A DNA stretch of 64,000 nucleotides from Ochotona curzoniae (GCF_017591425.1 NW_024467119.1:78856894-78920893); one strand, 5' to 3'; counted from the stretch's first letter, positions 47,915-59,163 are shown. The notes: generated by a model not told the origin, from the letters alone. Numbers and translations are program-made.

Positions 47915-48234
47915 AATTGAAAACAGATTTACAGAGAGGAGGGACAGCAAGAAAGATCTTGTATCCACTGATTTACTCCCCAAGTGATCAAGTGGTCAGC
48001 TTAGCAAAGGCCAGAGCTGAGCCGATCTGAAGCCAGGAGCCAGGAGCTTCTTCCAGGTCTCCCATACAGGTGCAGGGTCGCAAGACTTTGGGCTGTCTTA
48101 GACTGCTTTCCCAGGCCACAAGCAGGGAGGGAGTTGGATGGGAAGTGGAGCAGCGAGGACCCTAATCAACACTCATACGGAATTCCAGTGCTTGTGAGAG
48201 GAGGATTAGCCCATCAAGCCATTCCGGTGGGCTG
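47915..48234 (-). mobile_element. C-type SINE, minus orientation
   Basis: The plus strand gives the complement: AAACAGATTTACAGAGAGGAG, GAAAGATCTTGTATCC, CCAGGTCTCCCATACAGGTG, CCCAGGCCACAAGCAGGGAG and a head near CCATTCCGGTGGGCTGC. Confidence 0.85.
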
Positions 48235-48239
48235 CTTCT

Positions 48240-48900
48240 GTTCTTTCCTAAAGTGGAGACTTGGATGAATCGGGTGGACTACGGCAGAGTCTGTAGAACT
48301 ACCTTATGTTTATTTCAAGCTCTTCTAAAATAATGGATTTGAATTACAGTTTCATGACACCTTTCATTTCCAAAGACTTATTCATGTGGGTGACTGACAT
48401 TTTCCGCTTAATTAACGCAGCAATAGGTGACTTTTCGAGTGTTGTTGGAAGATTGCATACCCTGGGGATGATCCTGAGGAAGTTTCAGGAATAAACCAAA
48501 AGGAAAAGACCTGAAGTCAGTTTCATGCTGCAATGCTACTTTGTTAAAGGGCACAACTGCCTTGCAATGGTGCAGCCTTATACTCTTAGCCATATTTATG
48601 AAGGCAAATGACCTTACAATAAACAACCTATCAAAGCATGTACACAGGAACCCCCGACACACACAATCTATTCCTGTTGTTTTCAGTAACCAGCCCATTC
48701 TTCTTGTCTTATATGTGCAAATAGCTGTAAATAATAACAGAATCGCTAAGAAAAAATTCAATGTTATTTATTAAAATCTAGTGATATAAGCTGTTTATGA
48801 AAGTTATGTTTATGACTTTAACCTGAAGGTAATAAAAAATAAATCTGTATCAAGTTTTCCTATAGGATATTATGTTGATTTCTGTTGGAAAAGTATGTAA
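48240..48900. other. Repeat-free intronic block near the alpha exon
   Basis: Sequence between two SINEs with no recognisable repeat and with motifs such as CCGCTTAATTAACGCAGC and CACAACTGCC. It lies 1.3-1.9 kb downstream of the alpha exon donor. A conserved intronic element is possible. No splice-bounded coding frame was recognised. Confidence 0.3.
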
Positions 48901-48962
48901 GAAAAATCAGTGAGCCATCCTAAACTGCTCAGCAAAGCTTAGGCTGGACGGGACTTCTTGCA

Positions 48963-49290
48963 GGGGTTGGTATTGTAGCTAGCAGGTTAAGCCAACACTT
49001 CCTGCATGAGCATTCCATGTGGCTACTGTTTCCTGTCCTGGCTGCTCTATTTCTAATCCAGCTCACTGCTAATGGACTGGGAAAAGTACTTGAGGATAAT
49101 CCACATGCTTGGGCCCTGTTAACCACCGAGGATACCTGGACGAAGCTCCTGACTGCTGGCCTCGGCTTGGTCCAGCCCAGGTTGCTGTGGCCACATGGGG
49201 AGTGAACCAGCAGAGGGAGGGTAGCTCTCTGACTCTGCATATGCATGTAACTCTGAATTTCAAATTAATTATAAATAAAGTATCTTTTTA
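48963..49290 (+). mobile_element. Older C-type SINE
   Basis: AGGGGTTGGTATTGTAGC head, TTAAGCCAACACTTCCTGC, CCTGTCCTGGCTGCTCTAT, CATGGGGAGTGAACCAGCAG and AATTATAAATAAAGTATC tail. Confidence 0.8.
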
Positions 49291-50183
49291 GAAAATCATG
49301 CAATTGAATCTTAAGTATCAAACGCCATTTCCGAGCCTTCAGGCAAAGAAAAAAAAAAGTGTGTGTTTAAAATTACCTCTTGATACAGTCATCTGAATAA
49401 AGCCAGATCCAGATGGGATGAAAGCTGGGGATATAACACCATGTAAGACCTAAGCTTACTAACAAAAAGGGTCATAGTTGGTAGCAGAACATCCAACTTG
49501 CAGATAGGCAAGGGAATTCGAGCATATAAACACATTTTAGGAGGAATTTTGTAAGCTGGAGTGATGTTGTAGCAATTCAAGCATTGATCTAAGTGTGTAA
49601 AATACTTAATTTTAGGTCAAGTTAGGTTAAAGGAGATGATGTAAAAACCATACTATTCATGGGCTACAGCAATGAGTCACTATAAAATGGAAAACTAAGC
49701 AACAGGAGAGAGCAGATCTACCATTATAAGCATTATTTATTTTAATATCTGTAAAAATATTGTTCAGGTTAAAATGTTCATTTCCAAAGTGTGGTTTAAC
49801 TCACTAAGTCTACTCCACATTGGGTATTCAAGCTTTGTATCTATGACAAATGACAAACAACCAGAACAACTTCAAGGCCAACTTCCAATAGCATATGTTG
49901 GAGCAACAACAGTGAACTCATATTCCAAACACATCAGCTGCATTTTAATAATAAAAGATCCTTGATTATTTCACTTAAGTAAGTCAAGTTTTATCTCGAC
50001 CTTCCACACCCCGTGCAAATCCACTAACTTAACCCTATGCCCTGGGAACATTTCTATTTGTAACACATCCTAATACCTTCTGTAAAACAAAAATCAGTTT
50101 GCTTTAATTATTACACATCCTAAGAGTAATCTCTAATAAAGCAAGGACTGTAAGAAAATTCTTCTGACACGGCATCTACTCAC
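49291..50183. other. Intron immediately downstream of the alpha exon
   Basis: Unique-looking AT-rich sequence up to the GTGAGT donor. No recognised repeat or further exon. Confidence 0.55.
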
Positions 50184-50744
50184 TTTGGATGTCTTTGTGT
50201 AGAGGGAGGAGGAGAGCTGGTGAATGGGGGCGTCCACAGCACTAGTGGAGTTGGTGACACTGTTACTATGTGTATGCTCATCTTCTCGACTACTGTCATC
50301 AGACTGATCAAAGTCATCACTCTCCTGGTCCATCTCCTCTTCCTCCTCATCCTCCTCATCCTGCTCACCAGCATGCTCTTCATCCTCCTCTTGTTCTTCC
50401 TGGTTTCCTGAGGAGTCCTCATCCACTGAAATAAATCTATTGTTGTTTTCTTCCAATGGTCCTTGATGGGAATCGTTTTGGTCTCCAGGTCTGAGTTCTG
50501 CTCCAACAACCTCGCCATTCCTTGCAGTGTGTTCCTCCTCTTGCTGTCGGAGTTGCTGCTCCTCCACCACCCGATTCATCTGCTCCTCCTCAGCCTGGCT
50601 TGAGGAAGGGTTCCCTCTCAGAGAGCCTCCAGTTCGTCGTCTTTTGCTGCCCACAGAGAGCAGTTCCTGATTCATTTCCAAAAGCCAGCTTGCTACTTCT
50701 TGGACCTTGGCTAGACTATCACAAGATGCAAAAGTTTTCACATT
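50184..50744 (-). CDS. FBXW7: FBXW7 alpha-specific coding exon (N-terminal 164 residues)
   Basis: This exon encodes the isoform-specific N-terminus of FBXW7 alpha, the nuclear form of the SCF substrate receptor that targets cyclin E, MYC, NOTCH and JUN for ubiquitination. The ATG is at 50675-50673 and coding runs to 50184 (492 nt, 164 codons). The protein begins MNQELLSVGSKRRR. The basic run at residues 11-14 is the known nuclear localisation signal, with the PKC-site serines S10 and S18 beside it. Residues about 84-133 form a very acidic Glu/Asp run. The acceptor is a pyrimidine-rich tract ending CCCCCTGCAG at 50745; the donor is AAA|GTGAGT with intron G at 50183, phase 0. About 69 nt of 5' UTR lie in the exon. 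The human alpha-specific part is, from memory, about 167 residues; a Glu/Gln-run contraction near residues 38-43 would explain three missing residues. The F-box and WD40 repeats are encoded outside the window. The reading is intact. Confidence 0.97.
50738..50743 (-). promoter_or_regulatory. Start-stop minimal upstream ORF (ATG TGA) in the alpha exon
   Basis: The exon begins A-ATG-TGA directly after the splice acceptor. This is a one-codon uORF 68 nt upstream of the alpha ATG and out of frame with it. Start-stop elements are known to hold ribosomes and lower downstream initiation. Whether it acts here depends on the context supplied by the preceding noncoding exon, because only one exon base precedes the ATG. 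Confidence 0.45.
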
Positions 50745-51335
50745 CTGCAGGGGGAAATGGAGGGAAAAACAGGTTTGTACATTTCCATGTGCATTTGTTT
50801 CATGCTTGCAGACTAAATATCATTAAAGAATATTACGAATATTTAGTGCCACAGAGACATCAAGACATTCTGCAGTAATTACAAAAGTCACGAGGCTTTA
50901 TAGAGGCATAAACAACAAATACAGTTAACCACTTTATTTTAATATGCTTCTTTCAACAATTCTAAAAGCAGCTTTATGGTTCAGTTGTTTTGGCCAGTAA
51001 GACATAATTTAAAATAATGTTAAGTTTTAGATCAACAGTGTTTATTGAACTGTAGACTATGTGAAACTTCTACGAGGTGTTAAGAAGTGTACCAATAAAA
51101 ACATTCTATGCTCAACTGCAGGAAATGCTGAGTAAATCCAATTAACACAGTTTTTGTCATCCTAGCAAGGCCCTAAATATTCCTGATGACACAATCTTGC
51201 CTTTCTGATACAGTTCTCAAATTAGGGAACAAGGATAATCATTACGATGTTCATTTTTCACAATGAATATAAATCAACTATCAAGCAAACAAAACAATCT
51301 GGTTTTTCTGGTTTTTCTTGTTTTTGTTTTTACAA
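50745..51335. other. Intron immediately upstream of the alpha exon
   Basis: It contains the acceptor tract, read on the minus strand as a C/T-rich run ending CCCCCTGCAG, and otherwise AT-rich sequence. No CpG island or promoter is apparent, in line with the alpha transcript starting at a distant noncoding exon. Confidence 0.6.
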
Positions 51336-51660
51336 AAAGGAAAAAGTTCTTAGGTTCATACCCTCTGACCCAGTAATTCCATTTCTGGCAATCTATCCTA
51401 AGGAAGTAATCCTAAAACAGAAAAAAAGTATACAAAGGATGCTCACTGCAGCTTTAACCGAAAAAACAAAAAATAAAGATAAAAGTAAATGTAAATAAAA
51501 ACTCAAATGTTCAAGAGGAAAGAATGCATAAAATGAAATATTTATAGCACAATTCCTAAATACCATATTCATCAAAAATATGGATAGATATGAATATGAT
51601 GTCATTATATTACAGAGAAAATGAAGAAAATCATCAATGATCACAGTATAATTTCCAACC
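51336..51660 (+). mobile_element. L1/HAL1-type LINE 3' fragment
   Basis: CTCTGACCCAGTAATTCCATT, TGGCAATCTATCCTAAGGAAG, GATGCTCACTGCAGCTTTAA and later AATATGATGTCATTATATTAC follow the conserved end of an ancient L1 or HAL1 ORF2 and its 3' sequence. Confidence 0.65.
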
Positions 51661-53084
51661 TGCACGCAGAGTCATAATTTAAAATAAGCTCTATTTTGAC
51701 CAATGATTATTTTAGATTCTTTCAATTCATTATTAACATATTTGTGAAATTTTAATACACTAAATAGTTATTTTTAACACATGCTCTAAAATTATATGTG
51801 ATATGATCTTTTCATAATATTCATTTTTAAATTTCTTTGTCTTTGGATCTGCATGGACAGGTCTGAGTTTACCTAAGATAATATCAACATATTACATATT
51901 ATTTTTAAAAACCATTCATAGATATAAAACAAACTATAAATCAAGAAAAGCAATAAATGAAATTGTCACCCTAAAATGCATTTTTTTTTAAATTAACTCA
52001 GAGAAAAAAAGATACAGTGTGGTTTAAAAGACTCACATAAAACACAAACAGTAACCAAATCTTTTAAAAATCAATACAAAACTGCTATTTCTTATCATCA
52101 AAAGTACATAATGTCAAGATATGCCAAAGAAATAATTTTTGTTTTATTGATAATTAAAAACATTAAGTTTGAATTTGGTAAAATAAAATCTGATGGCTAA
52201 ATGTTGACACCATTTTCACTATTTCCTCAGCAATTAGATGTGAAGAGATGGTCATGAGCACCACTGATGATCAAAGAAAACCACGTGCTATTTAAATGGA
52301 AATGTTCCTCACTTCCCTAACCAGGCCATCAGGCCTCCAAGATGAGTGCTAGCTTGGAGCCCAGCACAAACAGGAGCCTGACACTCAACTGTATCCCCTT
52401 TCCTATCTACAAGAACTGGATGTTGAAAAAAAAAAAAAAAGCCAAGAAAGAATAATCTCTTATTGTCTTACATTTACAAAACAAGAATTACTAAAATGCT
52501 CAAGAACTGTTACTCTAAAGCAAATATTCCTTGGGCACTCGATAGAATGGGGAACGTCATAATTTTGATGATAATAATATTAAGAAATGATTATTTACAT
52601 GCCAATGACATTTATTAGCCTTTTTTGATCAGAACCCACTGTAAAATTAGATTTTACATTACAACTCTGCACGCACATATTTAAACGTACTTGAAAACAC
52701 TGGTTTCAGATAGAAGAAATTACGAAACATTTCTAATAGACAAAGTCTACCAATCCAAATTTTTTTTTAAATAATTATTACATGGTTGATCAGGGTGGGA
52801 AGGATCAAGGTTTAGGGAAAATTGGGTGAATTTGTTACTTCCAAATTTGCCATTTCTTGTTGTTCCTGGAGGGAAGAAGAGAAACAAACAGGAAAACTAC
52901 TCATGACTTTCCACACATCCCAGTGTCCAGGGGCGAGGAACCACCACCTCGTATCAACCCAACAGTTATTATTATTTTTTGTAGTTACTCTATGAAATCT
53001 CTTTGGAAACTGAACCATTGCTCTTAAGGGAAACACAATTCCCGCAAACCTCTGATGAGAATATTTTTGCAACCAATCAGTGCA
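51661..53084. other. AT-rich intronic stretch
   Basis: No coding exon. The part from about 52770 to 53084 may be the other end of the Tigger-like element that follows but was not certain enough to join to it. Confidence 0.45.
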
Positions 53085-53577
53085 CACCCTCATATGTGTC
53101 TTAGTTTAAATATACCTTATTTAATACATCTTATTTATTTCATCAGCATTGGACCTAACAGACTACATGAAAGCCATACCTGAGTGAAGCTTATCTACCA
53201 TGCACATCTTTATTTTCTCCATAAGGCACCACCTAGCCTTGTTCTTATGAACACTAACCAAAACTTCACTATTTTCGGGGATCATTTTAAACATAGAATC
53301 AAAAAGAACAAAAACAGGAATGGTATTTTACAACTGATTATGAGAAGAGGGTGTCTTTACAGTTTATGAGCTGAGACAAGAAGGCAATGTCACCTTGTTG
53401 ACCTCAAATGGAAATATACATGTCAAGCAGCTCCAATTTTTGGCCACTGTGTGCAAGCTCAATTCCACAAACGTCTGTGAAAGTGCCTCACGAATTGATT
53501 GGATGTTTATAAATAAATTCTATTGAGTAGGCAAATCCACAAATAAAGAATCCATAAATAATGAGGATGAGTTGTAC
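53085..53577 (+). mobile_element. Tigger/pogo-like DNA transposon remnant
   Basis: Segments TTCATCAGCATTGGACCTAAC, ATCTTTATTTTCTCCATAAGG, ATTTTCGGGGATCATTTTAAAC and the end AGGCAAATCCACAAATAAAG, ATCCATAAATAATGAGGATG, GTTGTAC match in order a mammalian non-autonomous Tigger-type element, whose consensus end reads like GCAAATCCGCGAATA then GAGGATCGACTGTA. Many CpGs have decayed, so it is old. Confidence 0.6.
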
Positions 53578-54579
53578 CTGCTTTATGCAAACCCTCTAGG
53601 CTGAGTGCTGCCTGCAATATAAGACTTAGGCAGTATTCTGTTATCAGTGAAGATATCACAGCTTTACCTATTGCCAAGGTTTTACCAATCTAGCAAAGGA
53701 TAAATTTGCAGAGAAATTACAAGCTTAAGTGGAGATATGTATCACTAAATGTTAAAGTAAATGAGCAATTTAGACAGTCAAGATAAAGCAAAGTTGAACT
53801 TTGTAATAAAATACTTAATAGAGAAGGATAAAGGACCTCTTCTTCTGACAGTGTGTTTCATGGAAAGAGTACAGAGGAGATCCCCCAAAAAGACATCTAT
53901 AAGTCAGCTCCTTCCTAGGGGAAGAAGTGGTATTATAAAAAAATGTGTTCTTTAAAAAAATAAGGTTATTTTTTAAGAGGTCATAGGAAATTCAGTATAA
54001 CTGTTAGAGACACATTTGTAGCACTTTAGACCTGATTTCAGCGTGTCTTTCAGCTACTTTCTCGTGAACTTGCTTCCCCAAAATGCATCTGAAAATTCAA
54101 AACCATTTTAATGCTTACTTCGGGTACTCTAAGGAATAAAAACGGGCAGAGTACATGTAACATCTTAGAGATGAGAGCTCTGACCCAGAGTTGTGAGTCT
54201 TCAAGGGAAGAAAAGTCTCAAGACAAAAATTAACTGCAATGATAGTGGCTGCTGAAGAATTCAGGCTCACACTCATGAAGCGGTGATGCAGGCAAATTAC
54301 CAAAGCCTCCAAAAGTGCAATACAAACATGTGCACAAGTAGTGTAACAGGTAGGACCATCAGACCTGAGCTACCAGGCATTTAAGAAGCTTTAGGACCCA
54401 ACACCTCCTCCTCCCCCAAAAAGACCCAAGCCAAACTGTACTGACGATCAGTCAGTATAAATCAAAGCTTGGAATTGCCTCCTGCAATCAAGCTAAGATT
54501 GGTTTTTAAGGAGTCCTGTTTCCCTCATAGAGTATGCCTTCCTATGAAAGGTCTACTTTTGATCAAATATACTTCTAAG
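53578..54579. other. Intronic stretch, nothing recognised
   Basis: Mixed AT-rich unique sequence; no coding signal. Confidence 0.5.
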
Positions 54580-55125
54580 CACCTGGAATACATGATAAAC
54601 TTAAGCATATCTTAGCACTACACAGACCAAAATCCACAAAGTGCTTCCCATGTCACTCACAGTGGAAGTCATTACCTTCTACACTTACTTGTTGGGCCCA
54701 AAGACACCACACATCTTCCACTGCACTGAGCTCACACCTTTTCCCATAGTTTCTCTTTCTCATTTCGCTCTGCCTTTTCTGTCTCTCTAAAGTACCCTAC
54801 AAACCCAGAGCCTACATCTTCCAGAATACTCTCCCACATCTTTGCATTACTTTCAGTAGGACATCCATCCCTTAATCAAAGAACTTTCCCTAAGCATTTC
54901 ATTAAAACCATAATATATTTCTGCACCACATCCTCCTGACCCTGCTTCCTGATCTTTTCCATAGCACTAGGAACACAGAAGCACAACCTGGCACACAGGT
55001 TCACCTATTTACACACAGTAGAATTTAACCTCGATGAAGAAAGGATCTTTCACTATGGTCATCTCCAGCACCCATAAAAATACCTGGCTCAGCAGGTACT
55101 AAAACACTGGTTTACTGAGAGAAGA
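54580..55125 (+). mobile_element. LINE-2 3' fragment
   Basis: A pyrimidine-rich block with TTTGCATTACTTTCAG, TCATTAAAACCATAATATATTTC, CTTTTCCATAGCACTAGGAAC and, near the end, CTCGATGAAGAAAGGATCTTTC and CTCCAGCACCCATAAAAATACCTGGC parallels the L2 3' end (ATGAGGGCAGGGACTTTGTC, CCCCAGCGCCTAGCACAGTGCCTGG). It is diverged. Confidence 0.55.
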
Positions 55126-55833
55126 GATCACTAAATCTGCTTGAAGAAAAACATGCACTGGAATGCTTTCTGCAAGCTAGGCCACAAACACAGCATCAGT
55201 CATTTCAAATACTTTTGAAACCTGGGTGTAACTATTAATATCCTAACATTTACTGGTAAATTATCTTTTAAATCATAAAACATTTTTCTCTTTCTCAAAT
55301 TTTTGCTATTTTCAATACAAGTGCTAAACAAAGATGGAGCTAAAAACAATAATAAACTGAAAACTTTTTTTTATTAATTCTGGTTCCATATCCTCTATAC
55401 TGAAGCTAAGAGATCATACACACAACTTCAGGTGAAAATTTTAAAAACTGCAAATTTGGCTATAAAAGGATCCTTAGATTAACAAAAATCAAAACAAAAT
55501 GGACAATACTGAGAAACAGCATCATCTGAGCATTAAGTGATTTCATAAAATTTTATGGGTCTGAATGAGGAGATTTAAATTCACATTTCTAATCCATTAT
55601 TCATGTCTTTACTGGAAAGCACAGAAAGGGCTGTTTTTCAGTCCACATGAGAATACCTTGTTTTTATGCTGTTTGGCTTACAACATCTATTTCTATTCTG
55701 GTCAAATTTAATTCTTTACTCCCATTTACTCCACTATCTCTGGGATCAGGGTTTACCACATTACAAATAAATTTTAACTCATAATAAATACCAGATCACT
55801 TGAAGACCTTTTTTCCACTGTAAAACATTCATT

Positions 55834-56161
55834 CTTTTTTTTAAATTTATTTATTTTTATTGCAAAGTCAGATATACAGAGAGGAGGAGAGACAGAAAAG
55901 ATCTTCCGTCCAATGATTCACTTCCCAAGTGACTGCAACAGCCAGAGCTGAGCTCATCTGAAGCCAGGAGCAAAGAGCTTCTTCCAGGTCTCCCACGCAG
56001 GTGCAGGGTCCCAAGGCTTTGGGCCACTTTCGACTGCTTTCCCAGGCCACAAGCAGGGAGCTGGATGGGAAGCAGGGCAGCTGGGATTACAACTGTGCCC
56101 ACACGGGATCCTGGCGCATTCAAGGCAAGAACTTCAGCTCCTAAACTACCACGCCGAACCC
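55834..56161 (-). mobile_element. C-type SINE, young, minus orientation
   Basis: The complement of a full element: TTTTTATTGCAAAGTCAGATATACAGAG tail, AAAAGATCTTCCGTCCAATG, CCAGGTCTCCCACGCAGGTG, CACAAGCAGGGAGCTGGATG, ACACGGGATCCTGGCGCATTC and a head of CCACGCCGAACCCG. CpGs are well kept. Confidence 0.92.
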
Positions 56162-58732
56162 GATACTCCTTCTTCTCTCTGGTATCTTAAGTTTCCTTGG
56201 CATCAACCCTCAGTAAAAGCATTAGGCAGCTCTGTTGCTCTTCTAGATTGCCAGCTCCTCCCTTCCTTGCAGTTTCTTTAAAACACAATGTTTCAACTAC
56301 CCAACTGGGCCAGAGACTCCGAATTCTATTATCTGCAGCTACAGTGTCCTTCTGCACCTATTAGTTTTATAAAAATGTCAAAAAGTCACCCCAAATTAAT
56401 TATTTTAAAATCAAAACTATGTGGCCCATACACATCTACTGTCCAAATGTACTCGTTGAGTCTCCTACTATTTTTGCTACTTCAGTGAATGAAACCATAT
56501 TCTAGCCGATTACACCAGTAAGAAACTGGATAGTTTCTCTTCTTCCTCCTTCTCATCTCTAACAATTTAGAGTTTAAAGTCCAAAAGTGGTCAAGCACGC
56601 TGGGTATGTGCAAAGCCAGACAGCAGTACAAAACAGGGGAGTGAGTATAAGCAGATGGCAGAAAACCTCTGCGGGCAATAATGTGATAAAGAGAGGTAGA
56701 ACAAGCAGTAAGAGATGTCAACCTTGTCTCTGAGGAAGGTGGGGAGTGATCCATACAAGAGGTCAAAGGCAGAACAGGACAAAACCATGCATCTGGGGGA
56801 GGGGATTACATGTATGCAGAGTAGAAAGCTGCCTGGGCAGAGTCAACACCTGTCTATAAGGAGGATATGGTTGTCATAGCAGTGTCCAGCTCAGTGGCCA
56901 CGCAAGCTAACCTGCTTTGGGCAGCAGGCCTGTTCGATAGCCTACAGCCATCTCTCACCTTCAAGTCCTTGGCAATATCCACGTGTGGCCATGGAGCCTC
57001 CTGGGCTTCTCCCAAGAAAACTATGATCATAGTGAAATTAACAGAATTAGGCTCACCAAAGCAGGTAACGCCCTGTCCTCTCCATCTTGTCACGACACCT
57101 ATTTCTCCGAAGACCCAAACAGGGATGGATATCAATATTTTAAAAGCTAAGAGACATTACAAAATGGTTAACTTCGTTAAGTAAAGGCCATTTCAGTCAG
57201 GAATGTTTAAAGAGCATCTATCACACAAAGAAATCCAATGGCTTAGCAGAGGCAGTTCTCAATAAAGTATAAAAGAAGAAGGGGCCCTTTAAAGAAAATA
57301 ATAGGCTAGATTGTGTTGAATACTTTGAAGATGAAGAATGGCTACAGAAAACTAGCTTATGTAGTGCTTATTTTTTAGTCTCTGTAAGGTGTGAAAAAAC
57401 AGCTGGGTTTTTGTTGCAGTTGTTTACTTCTAGAAACACGATTCTTGAATTTAAAAGAAAAATGAGCTTTTGGAAAACATCATGCTACAAAAGGAAACCC
57501 TGAAATGTTTCCACTGCAGCTTGGGGTTTGACAGTGAAGAAGGGTGCCATTAAGCCCCAAGTCTCATTAGAAAGCACCTGGAGAAGCTGTACACAAAACT
57601 GAACAGATTCTCCTTCTATTTCAATACAAGTGCATAACTGGGCAGGGGATCCTTTTCGCTGAATCTTCTTTTTGTGAAAATATGACTTGAAAAAAAAAGG
57701 GGGGGGAGAGCTGTAGTCTTACACATTCAAGTTCAGTTTTACTGATCTTCTCCAGACAAGTTCTGGATTTCTGTGAAGAAAAGAATATTCTGCTATTCAC
57801 GGGAAAACAATGAACATTAAGCTGCAGCTTTCAACTTCTCGCACACATGAACAATCTTTTCCTTATTCAACAAACAGCGAGAGTAAGCTCAGCAACAGTC
57901 TCGTTTCAGCTGAAAATGAAATCTGCATGACTCACTTAACCCATATTTAATCCAGAATTCATATTTGTGCAGCAAAAAAGACATTAAAACATTAAAAGAA
58001 GTTTTACACTGAAGAAGCGTACTTGCAAGATTTTTAAGATCCCAAAATAATACTTCAATGTTTATGCAAACCTGTAAAAAAAATCATTTTTCAAAGAGCT
58101 TGGCCTACAGTTGAGGCAGGTCATCTGGCTCAGGGAGGGTATGCTTCCTCAAATCTTGTATAAAACATGGCTGTGCTGCACTTTTGTTCGCATTGCTTTG
58201 GCTTATGGTTTTAACAGCTTTAATATTCAAAACTGCCAACATATTTTCATGTTGGAAATAACTAACAAAAATCATTTATAACTTTTATTTTAAACTAAAT
58301 CTGCTGGGGCTGCATTTAAAAAAATTAGTCCCATTTTGGCATAAGCTAGTTAAATAAAATTTATGAAAAGTAGAGATTAGATTCAAGGAAGCTGAGCTGA
58401 GCTTAATTACCAGGGTGTTTCACCTTTTCTCAGGAAGAGTTGGTTTAAGCAGCATATGTAGTTTTCAATAGGGAGCGAAAGTTCTCTTTTGGCTACCGTA
58501 ACTTATTTGGATCTCATACAGCAGAAATTTGTGATATGGTTAATAAAAGAAAAGATGAAGTAAAAAATTTTTATTTTGTTTTTTTTAAAAAGGAGTTTCC
58601 TCTACCTCTTCTAATGATTTATAAAGAGCTGAAATCGTTTGATGTGAACGGGAAACCACACAAAAGAGAGGCCAGTGAGTTCTGAAATACAGAGCCACAG
58701 AAAACAGCATCCTCTACTCAAAGAACACTGTC
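56162..58732. other. Long intronic stretch with little recognisable repeat
   Basis: About 2.5 kb with no SINE and no clear LINE. A minus-strand open stretch at 56854-57135 shows no family match and no exon signals. 57200-58730 looks unique. A conserved noncoding region is possible. Confidence 0.4.
58720..58732 (+). repeat. Target-site duplication, left copy
   Basis: AAAGAACACTGTC, identical to the copy at 59063-59075 on the other side of the SINE. Confidence 0.95.
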
Positions 58733-59062
58733 GGGCCCAGCACGGTGGCACAAGTGGTTAAGTCCTCGCCTTGCACGCCCCGGGATCCCATATGGGCGCT
58801 GGTTCTATCCCGACGGCCCCGCTTCCCTTCCAGCTCCCTGCCTGTGGCCTGGGAAAGCAGTCGAGGACGGCCCAAATCCTTGGGACCCTGCACCCGCGTG
58901 GGAGACCCAGAAGAGTCTCCTTGCTTCTGATCGGCAGAGCATCGGCTGTTGTGCTCACTTGGGGAGTGAATCATTGGAAGGAAGATCTTCCTCTCTGTCT
59001 CTCCTCTCTGTATATCTGCCTTTCCAATAAAAACATAATAAAAAATAAATCTTAAAGAAAAA
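58733..59062 (+). mobile_element. Young pika-type C SINE with perfect 13-bp target duplication
   Basis: Complete and CpG-rich: GGGCCCAGCACGGTGGC head, AAGTCCTCGCCTTGCACGCC, GGGATCCCATATGGGCGC, GAGGACGGCCC, CCCGCGTGGGAGACC, and TATATCTGCCTTTCCAATAA tail ending AAATCTTAAAG plus A. The 13-mer AAAGAACACTGTC flanks it at 58720-58732 and 59063-59075 without mismatch, showing recent L1-mediated insertion. Confidence 0.96.
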
Positions 59063-59075
59063 AAAGAACACTGTC
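59063..59075 (+). repeat. Target-site duplication, right copy
   Basis: AAAGAACACTGTC after the A-rich SINE tail; perfect match to 58720-58732. Confidence 0.95.
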
Positions 59076-59163
59076 AACTATCAATGAATCATTATATCTA
59101 AGACCACGCCAATGTACTATGAGCTGAATATAACTACTTCTACACAGCTGTCCCAAGGTAAGT

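Noticed and set aside
50180..50518. 112-codon minus-strand frame overlapping the FBXW7 exon in another frame
   Set aside because: Shadow frame produced by the repetitive acidic coding sequence of the alpha exon.
56854..57135. Minus-strand and plus-strand frames of about 100 codons
   Set aside because: Both strands are open over the same stretch, no family match is recognised and no splice sites fit.
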